Part shown: positions 17,684 to 25,806 of the stretch, one piece after another
Layout: each line of letters starts with the position of its first letter
How positions within the stretch are numbered: position 1 is the stretch's first letter
From: an uncultured Sutterella sp.
GTDB taxonomy: Bacteria; Pseudomonadota; Gammaproteobacteria; Burkholderiales; Burkholderiaceae_F
Direction of reading: 5' to 3'
Length of the DNA stretch: 48,002 nt
Assembly (NCBI GenBank): GCA_905202595.1
Contig: CAJKSP010000014.1
Span: forward strand, 1-48,002
Notes under the pieces: generated by a model
Told to the model about the DNA's origin: nothing
Database searches by the model: none
The model's input: the letters and a program-made list of their open reading frames with translations, nothing else
Position numbers and translations under genes: made by a program

Positions 17684-18337
17684 TTACTGCAGCGCTTCAA
17701 AGACGCGCGCCGTAATGGCGTCGATCGAGCCCAGGCCCGAAATCGAGCGGTACTTCGGCGCATCGGGACGGCCCGACTCGGCAAGCTTCGTGTAGAAGCC
17801 CACAAGCGCTTCGGTCTGGTTGTGGTAGACCTGCAGGCGCTTCAGAACGACCTCTTCGCGGTCGTCGTCGCGCTGAATGAGCGGCGCGCCCGTGATGTCG
17901 TCCTTGCCCTCGACTTTGGGCGGGTTGTACTTGATGTGGTACGTGCGGCCGCTGACCGGGTCGACGCGGCGGCCGGACATGCGCTCGACGATTTCAGCAT
18001 CGGGCACGCGGATCTCAAGCACGTAGTCGATGGGAATGCCGGCATCGAGCAGCGCCTGAGCCTGCGGGATCGTGCGCGGGAAGCCGTCGAAAAGGGCGCC
18101 GTTGGCGCAGTCGGGCTTCTCGAGGCGCTCCTTCACGAGGCCGATGATGATGTCGTCGCTCACAAGCTGGCCCTTCTCCATCACAGCCTTCGCAGCGAGG
18201 CCGAGAGGCGTGCCGGCCTTCACGGCCGCGCGCAGCATGTCGCCGGTGGAAATCTGCGGAATGCCGAAGCGCTCGCAGATGAACTTGGCCTGAGTGCCCT
18301 TGCCGGCGCCCGGCGGTCCGATGAGGATGAGACGCAT
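17684..18337 (-). CDS. adk: Adenylate kinase
   Basis: Interconverts ATP + AMP and 2 ADP in the cytoplasm. It has 217 residues (E. coli 214). The P-loop GPPGAGKGTQ is at residues 7-16, followed by the AMP-binding segment STGDMLRAAV, the signature DGFPRTIPQAQAL and a LID domain with GRTYHIKYNPPKVEGKDD; no zinc cysteines are seen. ATG 18337 is chosen over an upstream in-frame TTG because MRLILIGPPG is the canonical start and AAGGAG lies 8 bases before it. It follows lpxK-ycaR-kdsB on the same strand, as in many Burkholderiales. Confidence 0.97.
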   Translation of the reverse strand: MRLILIGPPGAGKGTQAKFICERFGIPQISTGDMLRAAVKAGTPLGLAAKAVMEKGQLVSDDIIIGLVKERLEKPDCANGALFDGFPRTIPQAQALLDAGIPIDYVLEIRVPDAEIVERMSGRRVDPVSGRTYHIKYNPPKVEGKDDITGAPLIQRDDDREEVVLKRLQVYHNQTEALVGFYTKLAESGRPDAPKYRSISGLGSIDAITARVFEALQ

Positions 18338-18685
18338 GTGAGTTGCTCCTTGTTGCAATCGTGCTGTATAGGGATGGCGGCCGAAGGTCGCCTGCCGTCT
18401 CGCACGTCAATGAGGGCGGCGAGGCGTTGCGCTCGAGGCGGGCCGAGGGGCACGCTTCAAGCAGCATGAAAAATCAAATGCATTGTAGCGCGCAGAGTCT
18501 GCAGGCTTTTCTCAAAGCCGACAGACTTGGGATCAGGCGGGAGGCAGGCTGCCGAAGTCTTTCTGTGGCCGGCAATGCAGGCGGACAGGGCGCGCTCGGC
18601 GCTGCCTGCGAAGAGCTTCAGACGCGAAGTCCGAGAGCTTTTTTGTGCGAAAAACGGCTTTTCCTGCCTCAGCCAGAGCGGCGCA
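18338..18685. other. kdsB-adk intergenic region
   Basis: About 350 bases with no supported gene. On the minus strand TACAAT (18487-18482) could serve as a -10 for adk, about 145 bases before its start, but I see no good -35. Nothing else stands out. Confidence 0.35.
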
Positions 18686-19456
18686 TCAGGCGTGTGCGCG
18701 CTGCCGGAAGACTTCGCGCACGCGCTCGAGGTCTTCGAGCGTATCGACGCCCGCAGGCAGCGCGCGGTCAAGCACGGCGACGGCAATTTTTTCGCCGTAG
18801 TAGAGCGCGCGGAGCTGCTCGAGGCTTTCGAGCTTTTCAATCGGCGCCTGCGGCAGCGTCGGGAAGCGCTTCAGGAAGCGCACGCGATAGGCGTAGATCC
18901 CGAGATGATGCAGCGGATGAAAGCCCTCGGGAAGCGCTTTTGCTTCAGCGCGGAAGGCGTCGCGCGGATAAGGAATCGGCGCGCGCGAGAAGGTGACGGC
19001 GCGGCCTTCGCTGTCGAGCTCCACTTTGACGACGTTGGGGTTGAGAAAGCTCGCCATGTCGCTGATCGTGTGCGCTGCGGTGGCAATGGCGCATTCGGAG
19101 CGGGCGGCGAGGAGCGACGCGACTTCGTCGACGACCTCGGCAGGCATGAGAGGCTCGTCGCCCTGCACGTTCACGACGATTTCATCGTCGCTGAGGCCGA
19201 GCGCCGCTGCCGCTTCTGCAAGGCGGTCGGTGCCCGTGGGATGCGCTTCCTTCGTCATCACCGCTTCGACGCCGCGGCTGCGGCACGCCTCGGCAATGGC
19301 CGGATGGTCGGTCGCGACGACAATGCGCGACGCCTTCGACTTCGCGGCGGCTTCGGCGACGCGCACCACCATGGGCACGCCTTCAATCGGCATGAGAGGC
19401 TTTTCAGGCAGGCGCGTGGACTTCATGCGCGCCGGAATGATGACAGTGAAGGACAT
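18686..19456 (-). CDS. kdsB: 3-deoxy-manno-octulosonate cytidylyltransferase
   Basis: Activates KDO with CTP to CMP-KDO for lipopolysaccharide inner core synthesis. It has 256 residues. The nucleotide-binding start VIIPARMKSTRLPEKPLMPI is intact, as are VVATDHPAIAEAC, the signature HPTGTDRLAEAA and NVQGDEPLMP. The start at MSFTVIIPARM is the family norm. It lies between ycaR and adk and shares the lipid A/KDO theme with lpxK two genes upstream. Confidence 0.97.
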   Translation of the reverse strand: MSFTVIIPARMKSTRLPEKPLMPIEGVPMVVRVAEAAAKSKASRIVVATDHPAIAEACRSRGVEAVMTKEAHPTGTDRLAEAAAALGLSDDEIVVNVQGDEPLMPAEVVDEVASLLAARSECAIATAAHTISDMASFLNPNVVKVELDSEGRAVTFSRAPIPYPRDAFRAEAKALPEGFHPLHHLGIYAYRVRFLKRFPTLPQAPIEKLESLEQLRALYYGEKIAVAVLDRALPAGVDTLEDLERVREVFRQRAHA

Positions 19457-19525
19457 AAAGGCTTGCGGGCTTTTTCAGCCTGCGGCAAAGGTAGAAGAAA
19501 TAGCGGGAGATCAGGAGCGCAGGCG

Positions 19526-19771
19526 CTACGGACGTGGCTTTCCCTCGCGGAGCGCATCGCGCTTTTCGCGCCAGCGCCGCGCCTCTTCAGGCGTCAGCGG
19601 ACGGGCGGCGGAGGCGAGCATCACCGGGATGGTGCCCTTGATTTCATAGGCGAGTTCGCAGGAGGGGCAGATGAGCTCGGCGGCTTGGCCGGTGTGGGGA
19701 TCGGTTGCGGCGAGGAGCGGCCCCTTGCAGACGGGGCAGACCAGAAATTCAGGAATGGACTGGAGAGTCAT
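19526..19771 (-). CDS. ycaR: Trm112/YcaR family zinc-ribbon-like protein
   Basis: An 81-residue protein of the Trm112 family. Two cysteine pairs, CPVCKGPL (about 12-15) and CPSCELAYEIKGTIPVML (about 35-38), suggest a zinc ribbon, followed by a charged C-terminus. In eukaryotes and archaea Trm112 activates methyltransferases; the role of the bacterial protein encoded between lpxK and kdsB is not established. Gaps of 48 bases to lpxK and 69 to kdsB suggest one transcript. Confidence 0.9.
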   Translation of the reverse strand: MTLQSIPEFLVCPVCKGPLLAATDPHTGQAAELICPSCELAYEIKGTIPVMLASAARPLTPEEARRWREKRDALREGKPRP

Positions 19772-19819
19772 AGTGCTAGCAGGAAGGCCGGTTCAGCGCG
19801 AAGCGTCCGGCCCCCAGAA

Positions 19820-20887
19820 TCAAATCGTGTCGTTTCGAACTTCGGGGTGGCGGCCGAGCCGCTTGGCGGCCTCAACCGCCTTGGCGTCGACTAGGTCGAC
19901 CAGATAGGGATCGAGCACCACCTCGAGCCCCACCACCCAAATGCGGGGATCATTCTTGATGGCCGGAATGCGAGCGCATTTGACGGCGTCCTTGCCCGTG
20001 ATGAGGATGAGGCCTTCGCGGCGGTTCTCAAAGGGGTTCTTCGAGTAGTCGTAGTGGTCGCCGAGCTCGAGCTCGGCGCAGTCGATGCCGTGCGCGCGGA
20101 CCATGGCGAAGAAGCGTCCGGGCGCAGCAATCCCGGCGGCGGCGAGCGCCTGCAGGCCGCTGCTGGCGCAGCGGCGTGCGAGCTCGTCGATGTCGGTGAC
20201 TGCGTCTGTGGCGAGCTGCGTGCAGGCGGCAAAGCAGCTCGAGGCTGCAAAGCGCGGCGTGCGGCTCGCGACTTCCACATCCGTCGTCGTGTTGAGCACG
20301 ATCGCGTCGACGTCGTCGAGGCGCGAGGGCGGCTCGCGAAGCGGGCCTGCCGGGAGCGTCCATTCATTGCCGAGTCCGCGGGCGCCGATGACAGCAAGCT
20401 CGACGTCGCGCGCGAGCGAAAAATGCTGCAGGCCGTCGTCGGAGACGATGAGGTCGACGTCGGGATGAGCGGCAAGAAGCGCTTTTGCCGCGCCGTATCG
20501 GTTGCGGCCGACGGCGACGGGAGCGAGCGTCTCGCGCGCGATGAGAAGAGGTTCGTCTCCCACTTCTGCGGCAGAAGAATCGACGCTGACGAGCCGGACG
20601 CCGTCCTCTGCGCGGCCGAATCCGCGAGAAACGACGCCGGGATGCCAGCCGCGCGAGCGCAGCGCGCGCACGAGCGCAATCGTGACGGGCGTCTTGCCGG
20701 TGCCGCCGACGTAGATGTTGCCGACGACGACGACAGGCACGGCAACGCGCATCGGCGTCGTGCGGCGCCGCTTTGCCGCTGCGGCGGCCTGGTAGATGAG
20801 AGAGAGCGGATAGAGCAGGCAGGCGGCAAGACCGCGGCTGGCCCACTGCCGATGGGTCCACGCTTCAAGCTTGGCGGCGATGGTCAT
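19820..20887 (-). CDS. lpxK: Tetraacyldisaccharide 4'-kinase LpxK
   Basis: Inner-membrane-associated kinase that phosphorylates the 4' position of the lipid A precursor. It has 355 residues (E. coli 328). A hydrophobic N-terminal segment (LAACLLYPLSLIYQAA, about 20-35) anchors it. The P-loop GNIYVGGTGKTP is at 56-67, followed by VVSRGFGR, GDEPLLIA and the DDGLQH motif expected for the family. The frame is open far upstream, but ATG 20887, after GAGGCGG, gives the canonical start. It is the first gene of the lpxK-ycaR-kdsB run, next to an unusually long non-coding gap. Confidence 0.95.
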   Translation of the reverse strand: MTIAAKLEAWTHRQWASRGLAACLLYPLSLIYQAAAAAKRRRTTPMRVAVPVVVVGNIYVGGTGKTPVTIALVRALRSRGWHPGVVSRGFGRAEDGVRLVSVDSSAAEVGDEPLLIARETLAPVAVGRNRYGAAKALLAAHPDVDLIVSDDGLQHFSLARDVELAVIGARGLGNEWTLPAGPLREPPSRLDDVDAIVLNTTTDVEVASRTPRFAASSCFAACTQLATDAVTDIDELARRCASSGLQALAAAGIAAPGRFFAMVRAHGIDCAELELGDHYDYSKNPFENRREGLILITGKDAVKCARIPAIKNDPRIWVVGLEVVLDPYLVDLVDAKAVEAAKRLGRHPEVRNDTI

Positions 20888-21683
20888 GGTGCCGCCTCGC
20901 TCTGCGCGGGTTCTGCGCCGAAGCCGCTGCGGGCAGAGCGCAGGGCGATCCGGATGGTTGGCTGAGACGAGCGGGCGGCGCCCGTCTCGATGCTTCGCGG
21001 CGGATGGTCGTCGGACATACGAAGAGAAGAAAGCCTCTCGGAAAATGACGAATGATGGGCGCGCAGGCCGCGCGCTTGGTCTGTCTTCTGCGGCGCAGAG
21101 GCGCTTGGCAGCGAAAGCGGACTCGAAGATGCTGATGATAGCCGCAAATGATGCCGGACGCTTGCGGCGCGGCGGGAGGGGCCGGCATGCCGCGCCGCTC
21201 TTGTATAAGAAGCGCTCGCTTCGGGTTGTCCACAAGATGAATGCTCGAGGCGCTTCGCATGCAAGCATCGGATCCGCTTAAAAAGCATTGGAGCTTGCCC
21301 ACAGGTTGTGAAGAGTTCTGTGGATAACTTTGTGAACAACTTCATCGGGCCGCCATAAAGGCTGGCCGCAGTTGTTTTCAGGGACAAGTGCAACAAGATG
21401 TTTACGAATTCAAAGTCCCTGCAGCAGTAGCAAATCGAAGGCAATTTGTCCGGCTGGATACGTCTTCTGCGTCGAAAGTCGGCGGCAAGCGGTCCAGGAC
21501 GAAAAGTCGGCGGCTGATGTGGACAAGTTGGCGCTTTTGAAAAAGCCGCTTTTTGAAAGCGGACAAGTGCATAGGCTTTCGGCGCGGCGTCCAAGCAGAA
21601 GCCGGATCCATCTGACAGAATGAGGCTGGCGGCGCAAGGGTTCGCCGCCGGGCTGCCTGCAGCTTCATGTGGATGTATACGCC
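20888..21683. other. Long non-coding gap between divergent lpxK and xseA
   Basis: About 800 bases without a credible gene. The part around 21280-21440 is clearly more AT-rich than the surroundings and carries several DnaA-box-like nonamers (separate entry). On the minus strand TATACA (21207-21202) could be a -10 for lpxK. On the plus strand TTGTGA (21330-21335) and CATAAA (21354-21359) could form a weak promoter for xseA. In Bordetella and Burkholderia, as I recall, exbB-exbD-type genes occupy this place. Confidence 0.45.
21226..21526. promoter_or_regulatory. Cluster of DnaA-box-like nonamers
   Basis: Against the consensus TTATCCACA, I see a perfect copy on the minus strand at 21327-21319. 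Eight-of-nine matches (TTGTCCACA) occur at 21226-21234 (plus) and 21526-21518 (minus). Seven-of-nine matches lie at 21295-21303 (TTGCCCACA, plus) and 21339-21331 (TTGTTCACA, minus). Five such sites in 300 bases of a GC-rich genome is striking. Possible roles are DnaA-controlled transcription of lpxK or xseA, DnaA titration, or, less likely, a replication origin. Confidence 0.45.
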
Positions 21684-23819
21684 ATGTCTAATTTTGAAGA
21701 GCCGCCTTTCCCTGATTTTGACGATCCTGCGTTCGCGGAGGCGGCGCTGCGGGAGGAAAGACGGCGCAAGCGGCGGCTGCCGGCTGACGGCGCGCCGGCG
21801 AAGGCCTCACTAGGAAAGGAGGCCGGCTTGGGCGCGTCGAGTCCGAGCGGCACGGCCGCGCCCAGAGCGCGCCGCACGATCGCTGCTGCTGCGGCAGCGC
21901 CAGCAGCTTCGGCTTCAGCATCGTTGCCGCTGCGAAGCTTGGGCCGCCCGCAGACGCCGGCTGCCGGAGGTTCGCCAGTGCCGGAAAAGCGCATGGCCTT
22001 TCAAAGCGCCCGCCTTTGGGGGCGCGCTGCTGGCGGCCGAGCTGAAGCAGCCGCGCCGCGGTCTGCCGTCTGGCCGGCAGAGCCGCTTGGGCGCCGCTCT
22101 CAGGATGCGGCCGCAATGCCGTCGGCGCAGACAGCTCCAGCGCCGCAGCCTGCGCTGCCAGCCGTCATTACCGTGGCGGCGCTTGCCGGCCTCATTGCCG
22201 AACGCATAGAAGGACTGGCGGCCGGCATCTGGATTCGAGGCGAAGTGGCGAGCTGCCGCTTCTATCGCGGGACCGCCTACTTTGAGCTCAAGGACGAGGC
22301 GGCGCCGGGCGCGGCGCTCCTCAAGTGCGTCATCTGGCAGAGCGCGCAGTTGCGCTCGTCCTCGCCGCCGCCGGCGCTGGGCGACAAGCTTGAGGTGCAG
22401 GGCGAGGTGAGCTTCTACAAGGCGAGAGGCGAAGCGCAGATTTCCGTGCAGGCCTGGCGCCGCGCAGGACTCGGAGAGCTCTATGAGCAGTTTCTGAGGC
22501 TCAAGGCCAAGCTGCAGGCGGAAGGGCTCTTTGATGCGGCCCGCAAGAAGCCGATTCCTCGGTTTGTGAAGCGCGCGGCGATTGTGACGAGTCCGCAGGC
22601 GGCGGCGCTCCAGGATGTGCTTCGCACCATTCGCCGGCGCACGCCTTGGATGGAGCTCATTCTTGTGCATGCGCCCGTGCAGGGCGCTGATGCGCCGGCT
22701 CGGCTTGCCCGGGCGCTCGCGAAGGCGGATGGCCTGAGGGCCGACGCCGTGCTGCTTGTGCGCGGCGGCGGCTCGTACGAAGACCTTCAGGCCTTCAACA
22801 GCGAGCTGGTCGCGCGCGCGATCGCCCGCATGCGCACGCCTGTGATTTCCGGAGTCGGTCATGAAAGCGATGAAACTATTGCAGACTACGCGGCCGACCT
22901 CCGAGCCTCGACGCCGACGGCGGCGGCCGAGCACCTTTCTCCCGATCTCGCCTACTGGACAGCGCGGCTTGCCGGCGCAGAAGCGCAGACGCTCGGCACG
23001 GCGCTGCGCTCGATTGAAGAGCTTCATCAACGGCTTGACCGTGCGGGCATGATGCTGCCGGCGCGTTCGCGCCTGCTCGAGCCGCAGCGTTCGCTGCTCG
23101 CGCTGGCCGCAAAGCATCTGGATCGCGAATGGCGGGCGGCTCGGGATGCCAAGGCGCTTCGGCTCGCTGCGGCGGCTAAAGTCGTGCGCTCGCCCGAAGA
23201 GCGCCTCGGGGCGCTTGAAAGGCATGCGGCCGATGCTGCGCAGCGGGTCTTTTCAGAAACGGCTGCGTCGCTGCAGTCGGCTGCGGCGCGCCTTCGCCTG
23301 GCGTCTGTGCAGCTTCCAAAGCCTGCAGACGCCGCCATGCGGCTAAGCGAGCGGCTCGATGCGGCTCAAAAGGCGCTCGATCGCGAATGGCGGGCGGCCG
23401 AAGACGCCCAGACGCTGCGGCTTGCCGCCGCCGCCCGCTTTGTGCGCGCGCCTGAAGAGCGGCTGCAGGCGCTTGCTCATCAGGCTGCGGCGGCTGCAGA
23501 GAAGCTCTTTGCCGGCGCTGGTGCGTCGGCCGCAGCGGCTGACGCCAGGCTGTCGCTTGCTGCCGCAAGGCTGCCGCCCGCCGAGCAGTTCATTGCCCGA
23601 TTGGATGAGCGGCTCGGACGCCTTTCGGCCGAACTGGAGAGCTTCAACCCTGATCGGCCGCTTGCCGCCGGCTACGTCCGCGCGTTTTCGGGCGGCTTGC
23701 CTGTCACGGCTGCCGCTTCGCTTTCTGTCGGCGAGAGGCTTTCGCTTCGATTTGCCGACGGCGAGGCGAGCGTGCAGGTTGAGCGCGTGTCGCCGCGCGC
23801 CGCACATGACAATCCGTAA
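21684..23819 (+). CDS. xseA: Exonuclease VII large subunit, enlarged
   Basis: Catalytic subunit of the single-strand-specific exonuclease VII. The core is intact: the OB-fold starts near residue 161 (VITVAALAGLIAERIEG), followed by VLRTIRRRTPW, VRGGGSYEDLQAFNSEL (about 358-374), GVGHESDETIADY (about 390) and STPTAAAEHLSPD. At 711 residues it is far longer than the usual 400-450. Two additions explain this: a low-complexity N-terminal extension of about 155 residues (Ala/Arg/Pro-rich, starting with an acidic FPDFDDPAF) and a duplicated 86-residue unit in the C-terminal coiled coil. ATG 21684 is preferred over GTG 21669; neither has a good ribosome site. sodB follows, as in related genomes; xseB is not here. 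Confidence 0.92.
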   Translation: MSNFEEPPFPDFDDPAFAEAALREERRRKRRLPADGAPAKASLGKEAGLGASSPSGTAAPRARRTIAAAAAAPAASASASLPLRSLGRPQTPAAGGSPVPEKRMAFQSARLWGRAAGGRAEAAAPRSAVWPAEPLGRRSQDAAAMPSAQTAPAPQPALPAVITVAALAGLIAERIEGLAAGIWIRGEVASCRFYRGTAYFELKDEAAPGAALLKCVIWQSAQLRSSSPPPALGDKLEVQGEVSFYKARGEAQISVQAWRRAGLGELYEQFLRLKAKLQAEGLFDAARKKPIPRFVKRAAIVTSPQAAALQDVLRTIRRRTPWMELILVHAPVQGADAPARLARALAKADGLRADAVLLVRGGGSYEDLQAFNSELVARAIARMRTPVISGVGHESDETIADYAADLRASTPTAAAEHLSPDLAYWTARLAGAEAQTLGTALRSIEELHQRLDRAGMMLPARSRLLEPQRSLLALAAKHLDREWRAARDAKALRLAAAAKVVRSPEERLGALERHAADAAQRVFSETAASLQSAAARLRLASVQLPKPADAAMRLSERLDAAQKALDREWRAAEDAQTLRLAAAARFVRAPEERLQALAHQAAAAAEKLFAGAGASAAAADARLSLAAARLPPAEQFIARLDERLGRLSAELESFNPDRPLAAGYVRAFSGGLPVTAAASLSVGERLSLRFADGEASVQVERVSPRAAHDNP
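23118..23633 (+). repeat. Tandem 258-bp in-frame duplication inside xseA
   Basis: Two units, 23118-23375 and 23376-23633, encode residues about 479-564 and 565-650. Both start LDREWRAA(R/E)DA, continue LRLAAAA and contain PEERL(G/Q)AL. An identical 20-base stretch begins at 23121 and again at 23379, exactly 258 bases apart. The units then diverge, so the duplication is not recent. It should lengthen the coiled-coil stalk by one heptad-rich segment. Confidence 0.8.
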
Positions 23820-23950
23820 CGATTTCGTTGACGAATTCTCTCTATTGCTTTTTTGGGCTTGATAAGATTCTGCTAACAGAACGACGCGCCTGCTCCGCTC
23901 TCCTAGAGAGCAGGCGGCGTCTTCCCCGTTTTGACAGAGGAGCTTTCCCC

Positions 23951-24538
23951 ATGACCGAATTCACGCTTCCGAATCTGCCCTATGACCTCGACGCCCTCGC
24001 TCCCGCGGTGAGCCGCGAAACGCTCGAGTACCACTGGGGCAAGCATCACCGTACGTACGTGACGAACCTCAACAAGCTGCTTCAGGGCTCTGGCTTTGAA
24101 GGCAAGCCGCTCGAGGAAGTCATCCGCAAGGCGGAAGGCGGCCTCTTCAACAACGCCGCTCAGCACTTCAATCACTCGTTCTTCTGGCAGTGCATGACGC
24201 CGAACGGCGGCGGCGAGCCGAAGGGCGCGCTGCTTGACGCCATCTGCGCCAAGTGGGGCTCGTTCGATGCCTTCAAGGCGGAGTTTTCGCAGAAGGCCGC
24301 GAACAACTTCGGCTCCGGCTGGACGTGGCTCGTGAAGAACCCGGACGGCTCGCTCGCGATCGAGAACACGAGCAACGCCGGCTGCCCGGTGCGCGAAGGC
24401 AAGACCCCGATCCTCACGATCGACGTTTGGGAGCATGCCTACTACATCGACTACCGCAACGCCCGCGCGGCCTTCATCGAAGCCTTCCTCGGCAAGCTGG
24501 CCAACTGGGCCTTTGCTGAGAAGAATTTCGCTGCATAA
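23951..24538 (+). CDS. sodB: Superoxide dismutase, iron type
   Basis: Converts superoxide to oxygen and hydrogen peroxide in the cytoplasm. It has 195 residues. Metal ligands are His28 (EYHWGKHH), His75 (FNHSFFW), Asp158 and His162 (DVWEHAYY). Gln71 in FNNAAQ, and the lack of the Mn-type glutamine in the SNAGCP segment, point to the iron form. ATG 23951 follows AGAGGAG. The upstream 130 bases are AT-rich with an extended -10-like TGATAAGAT (23861-23868 region), but no firm -35 is visible. A terminator follows the gene. The presence of sodB suggests some exposure to oxygen. Confidence 0.97.
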   Translation: MTEFTLPNLPYDLDALAPAVSRETLEYHWGKHHRTYVTNLNKLLQGSGFEGKPLEEVIRKAEGGLFNNAAQHFNHSFFWQCMTPNGGGEPKGALLDAICAKWGSFDAFKAEFSQKAANNFGSGWTWLVKNPDGSLAIENTSNAGCPVREGKTPILTIDVWEHAYYIDYRNARAAFIEAFLGKLANWAFAEKNFAA

Positions 24539-24593
24539 GCCCATATCGGATGCAGATGCCGCCGCCAGCGTCTGGCGGCGATGCGTCTGAAGC

Positions 24594-24646
24594 CGCCTCT
24601 CGGAAGCTCGCTTCCAAAGCGTGTCTTTCGGGAGGCGTTTTTTTTT
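24594..24646 (+). terminator. Intrinsic terminator after sodB
   Basis: CGCCTC pairs with GAGGCG (24632-24637), with an inner GGAAG/CTTCC hairpin between, followed by nine T residues. A separate 8-bp hairpin (24561-24568 with 24572-24579) just upstream has no T run. Confidence 0.75.
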
Positions 24647-24728
24647 GCATGCGTTTGAAGCGGATGCGCTAGAGTGCGCATGCCGGCGCGATCGCGCGCC
24701 GCAGGAAGTTTTTTGGAGAAAGCACATC

Positions 24729-25292
24729 ATGACGGACGACCGCGAAGCCGCCGGCCTGAACGGCGCAGAAGACGAGGGCGGCGAACTCTGCCGCGACATC
24801 CGCATGGAGCTGCCGGACGACTTGTGGCGTCTCGGCTATGTCGAGCGCTACTTTGCCGGACGGGCGAACAAGGACTTCGCCGCAATGGATGACGGCCGGC
24901 GCTTTCTCTTCGGCGTCGTTGAGGTGCCGCTGCTCGAAGAGGGCGGCAGCTTTACGTGGGGCGTCTGGGTTGAAGTGGCGCCGCAAGATCATGATGCGTA
25001 TGCAGCCGCCTTTCAGACGCCGGCGGCCGAGGGGCTCGCTTTTGCCGGGCGCCTCGCCAACGACATGCCCTGCCATGAGAATTCTCTCGGGGCGCCCGTG
25101 GAGGTGCGCTGCCATGCCGATCGCCGACCCGAGGTGATCGTGTCGCTCGATACGGCGCTCGGACGCGATGCTGCCTCGGGCATCACGCTCGCCGAGCACG
25201 AAGCTTGGGAGGAAATCCTCTTCGGCGGCGAGGACGAAGAGGATGAGGACTGGGCCGGCGGCGAGGGCGAAGAAGCGCTGCCGCAGGCCTGA
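24729..25292 (+). CDS. DUF2199-type hypothetical protein
   Basis: A 187-residue soluble acidic protein. The central part (ERYFAGRANKDFAAMDDGRRFLF, VVEVPLLEEGGSFTWGVWVEV, LANDMPCHENSLGAPVEVR, HADRRPEVIVSLD) fits my memory of the DUF2199 family, including the GVWVxV and P-x-H-N-S-L features. The N-terminal CxxC pair seen in many members is absent, with only one Cys near residue 21. The last 30 residues are almost all Glu/Asp/Gly. The function is unknown. ATG 24729 has GGAG about 10 bases upstream. It converges with dut, leaving only 15 bases between the stops. Confidence 0.75.
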   Translation: MTDDREAAGLNGAEDEGGELCRDIRMELPDDLWRLGYVERYFAGRANKDFAAMDDGRRFLFGVVEVPLLEEGGSFTWGVWVEVAPQDHDAYAAAFQTPAAEGLAFAGRLANDMPCHENSLGAPVEVRCHADRRPEVIVSLDTALGRDAASGITLAEHEAWEEILFGGEDEEDEDWAGGEGEEALPQA

Positions 25293-25307
25293 AGCGTCTG
25301 CGGCGCC

Positions 25308-25754
25308 TTATTTGGTGCCGGTGGAGCCGAAGCCGCCTTCGCCGCGCTCGCTGCGCGCAAAGTCGCTCACAAGCCGGAACTGCGCCTGCACGACCGGCAG
25401 GACGACGAGCTGCGCGATGCGCTCGAAAGGCTCGAGCGTGAAGGATGCGCGGCCGCGGTTCCAGACGGAAATCATGAGCTCGCCCTGGTAGTCGCTGTCG
25501 ATGAGGCCGACCAGGTTGCCGAGCACGATGCCCTTCTTGTGCCCGAGGCCCGAGCGGGGCAGGATCACGGCCGCATAGTTCGGGTCGCCGATGTGAATGG
25601 CGAGGCCGGTCTTGACGAGCACGGATTCGCCGGGCTCGATGACGAGCGGCGCATCAAGAAGCGCGCGCAGGTCGAGGCCTGCGGCGCCGGGCGTCGCATA
25701 GGCGGGTAGATGCGCAGCGGCGCGCGGGTCGAGGACTTTGAGATCGATCTGCAT
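25308..25754 (-). CDS. dut: dUTP diphosphatase (dUTPase)
   Basis: Trimeric enzyme that hydrolyses dUTP to dUMP, keeping uracil out of DNA and supplying dTMP synthesis. It has 148 residues (E. coli 151). The five family motifs are present: AGLDLRA, PRSGLG, GLIDSDYQGEL with the catalytic Asp, RIAQL and the C-terminal RGEGGFGSTG. It lies downstream of coaBC on the same strand with a 52-base gap, the usual coaBC-dut pairing. Confidence 0.97.
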   Translation of the reverse strand: MQIDLKVLDPRAAAHLPAYATPGAAGLDLRALLDAPLVIEPGESVLVKTGLAIHIGDPNYAAVILPRSGLGHKKGIVLGNLVGLIDSDYQGELMISVWNRGRASFTLEPFERIAQLVVLPVVQAQFRLVSDFARSERGEGGFGSTGTK

Positions 25755-25806
25755 GTGGTGTCGTCTCTCTGAGTGAGAAGAAAAGGCCCGATTTTATCGC
25801 GGCGCC

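Noticed and set aside
18457..18840. Minus-strand open frame overlapping the kdsB 3' end
   Set aside because: It overlaps kdsB in another frame, is Ser/Ala-rich and has no recognisable content.
21372..21668. Small open frames in the lpxK-xseA gap
   Set aside because: No ribosome sites, no family resemblance and conflicting frames; the region is AT-richer than coding DNA here.
20888..21683. DnaA-box cluster as the chromosomal replication origin
   Set aside because: No dnaA, dnaN, gyrB, rpmH or parAB lie near. The rRNA operon at position 1 and the translation genes up to 16 kb would run head-on toward it, against the nearly universal direction of rRNA operons. It is kept only as a DnaA-binding candidate.
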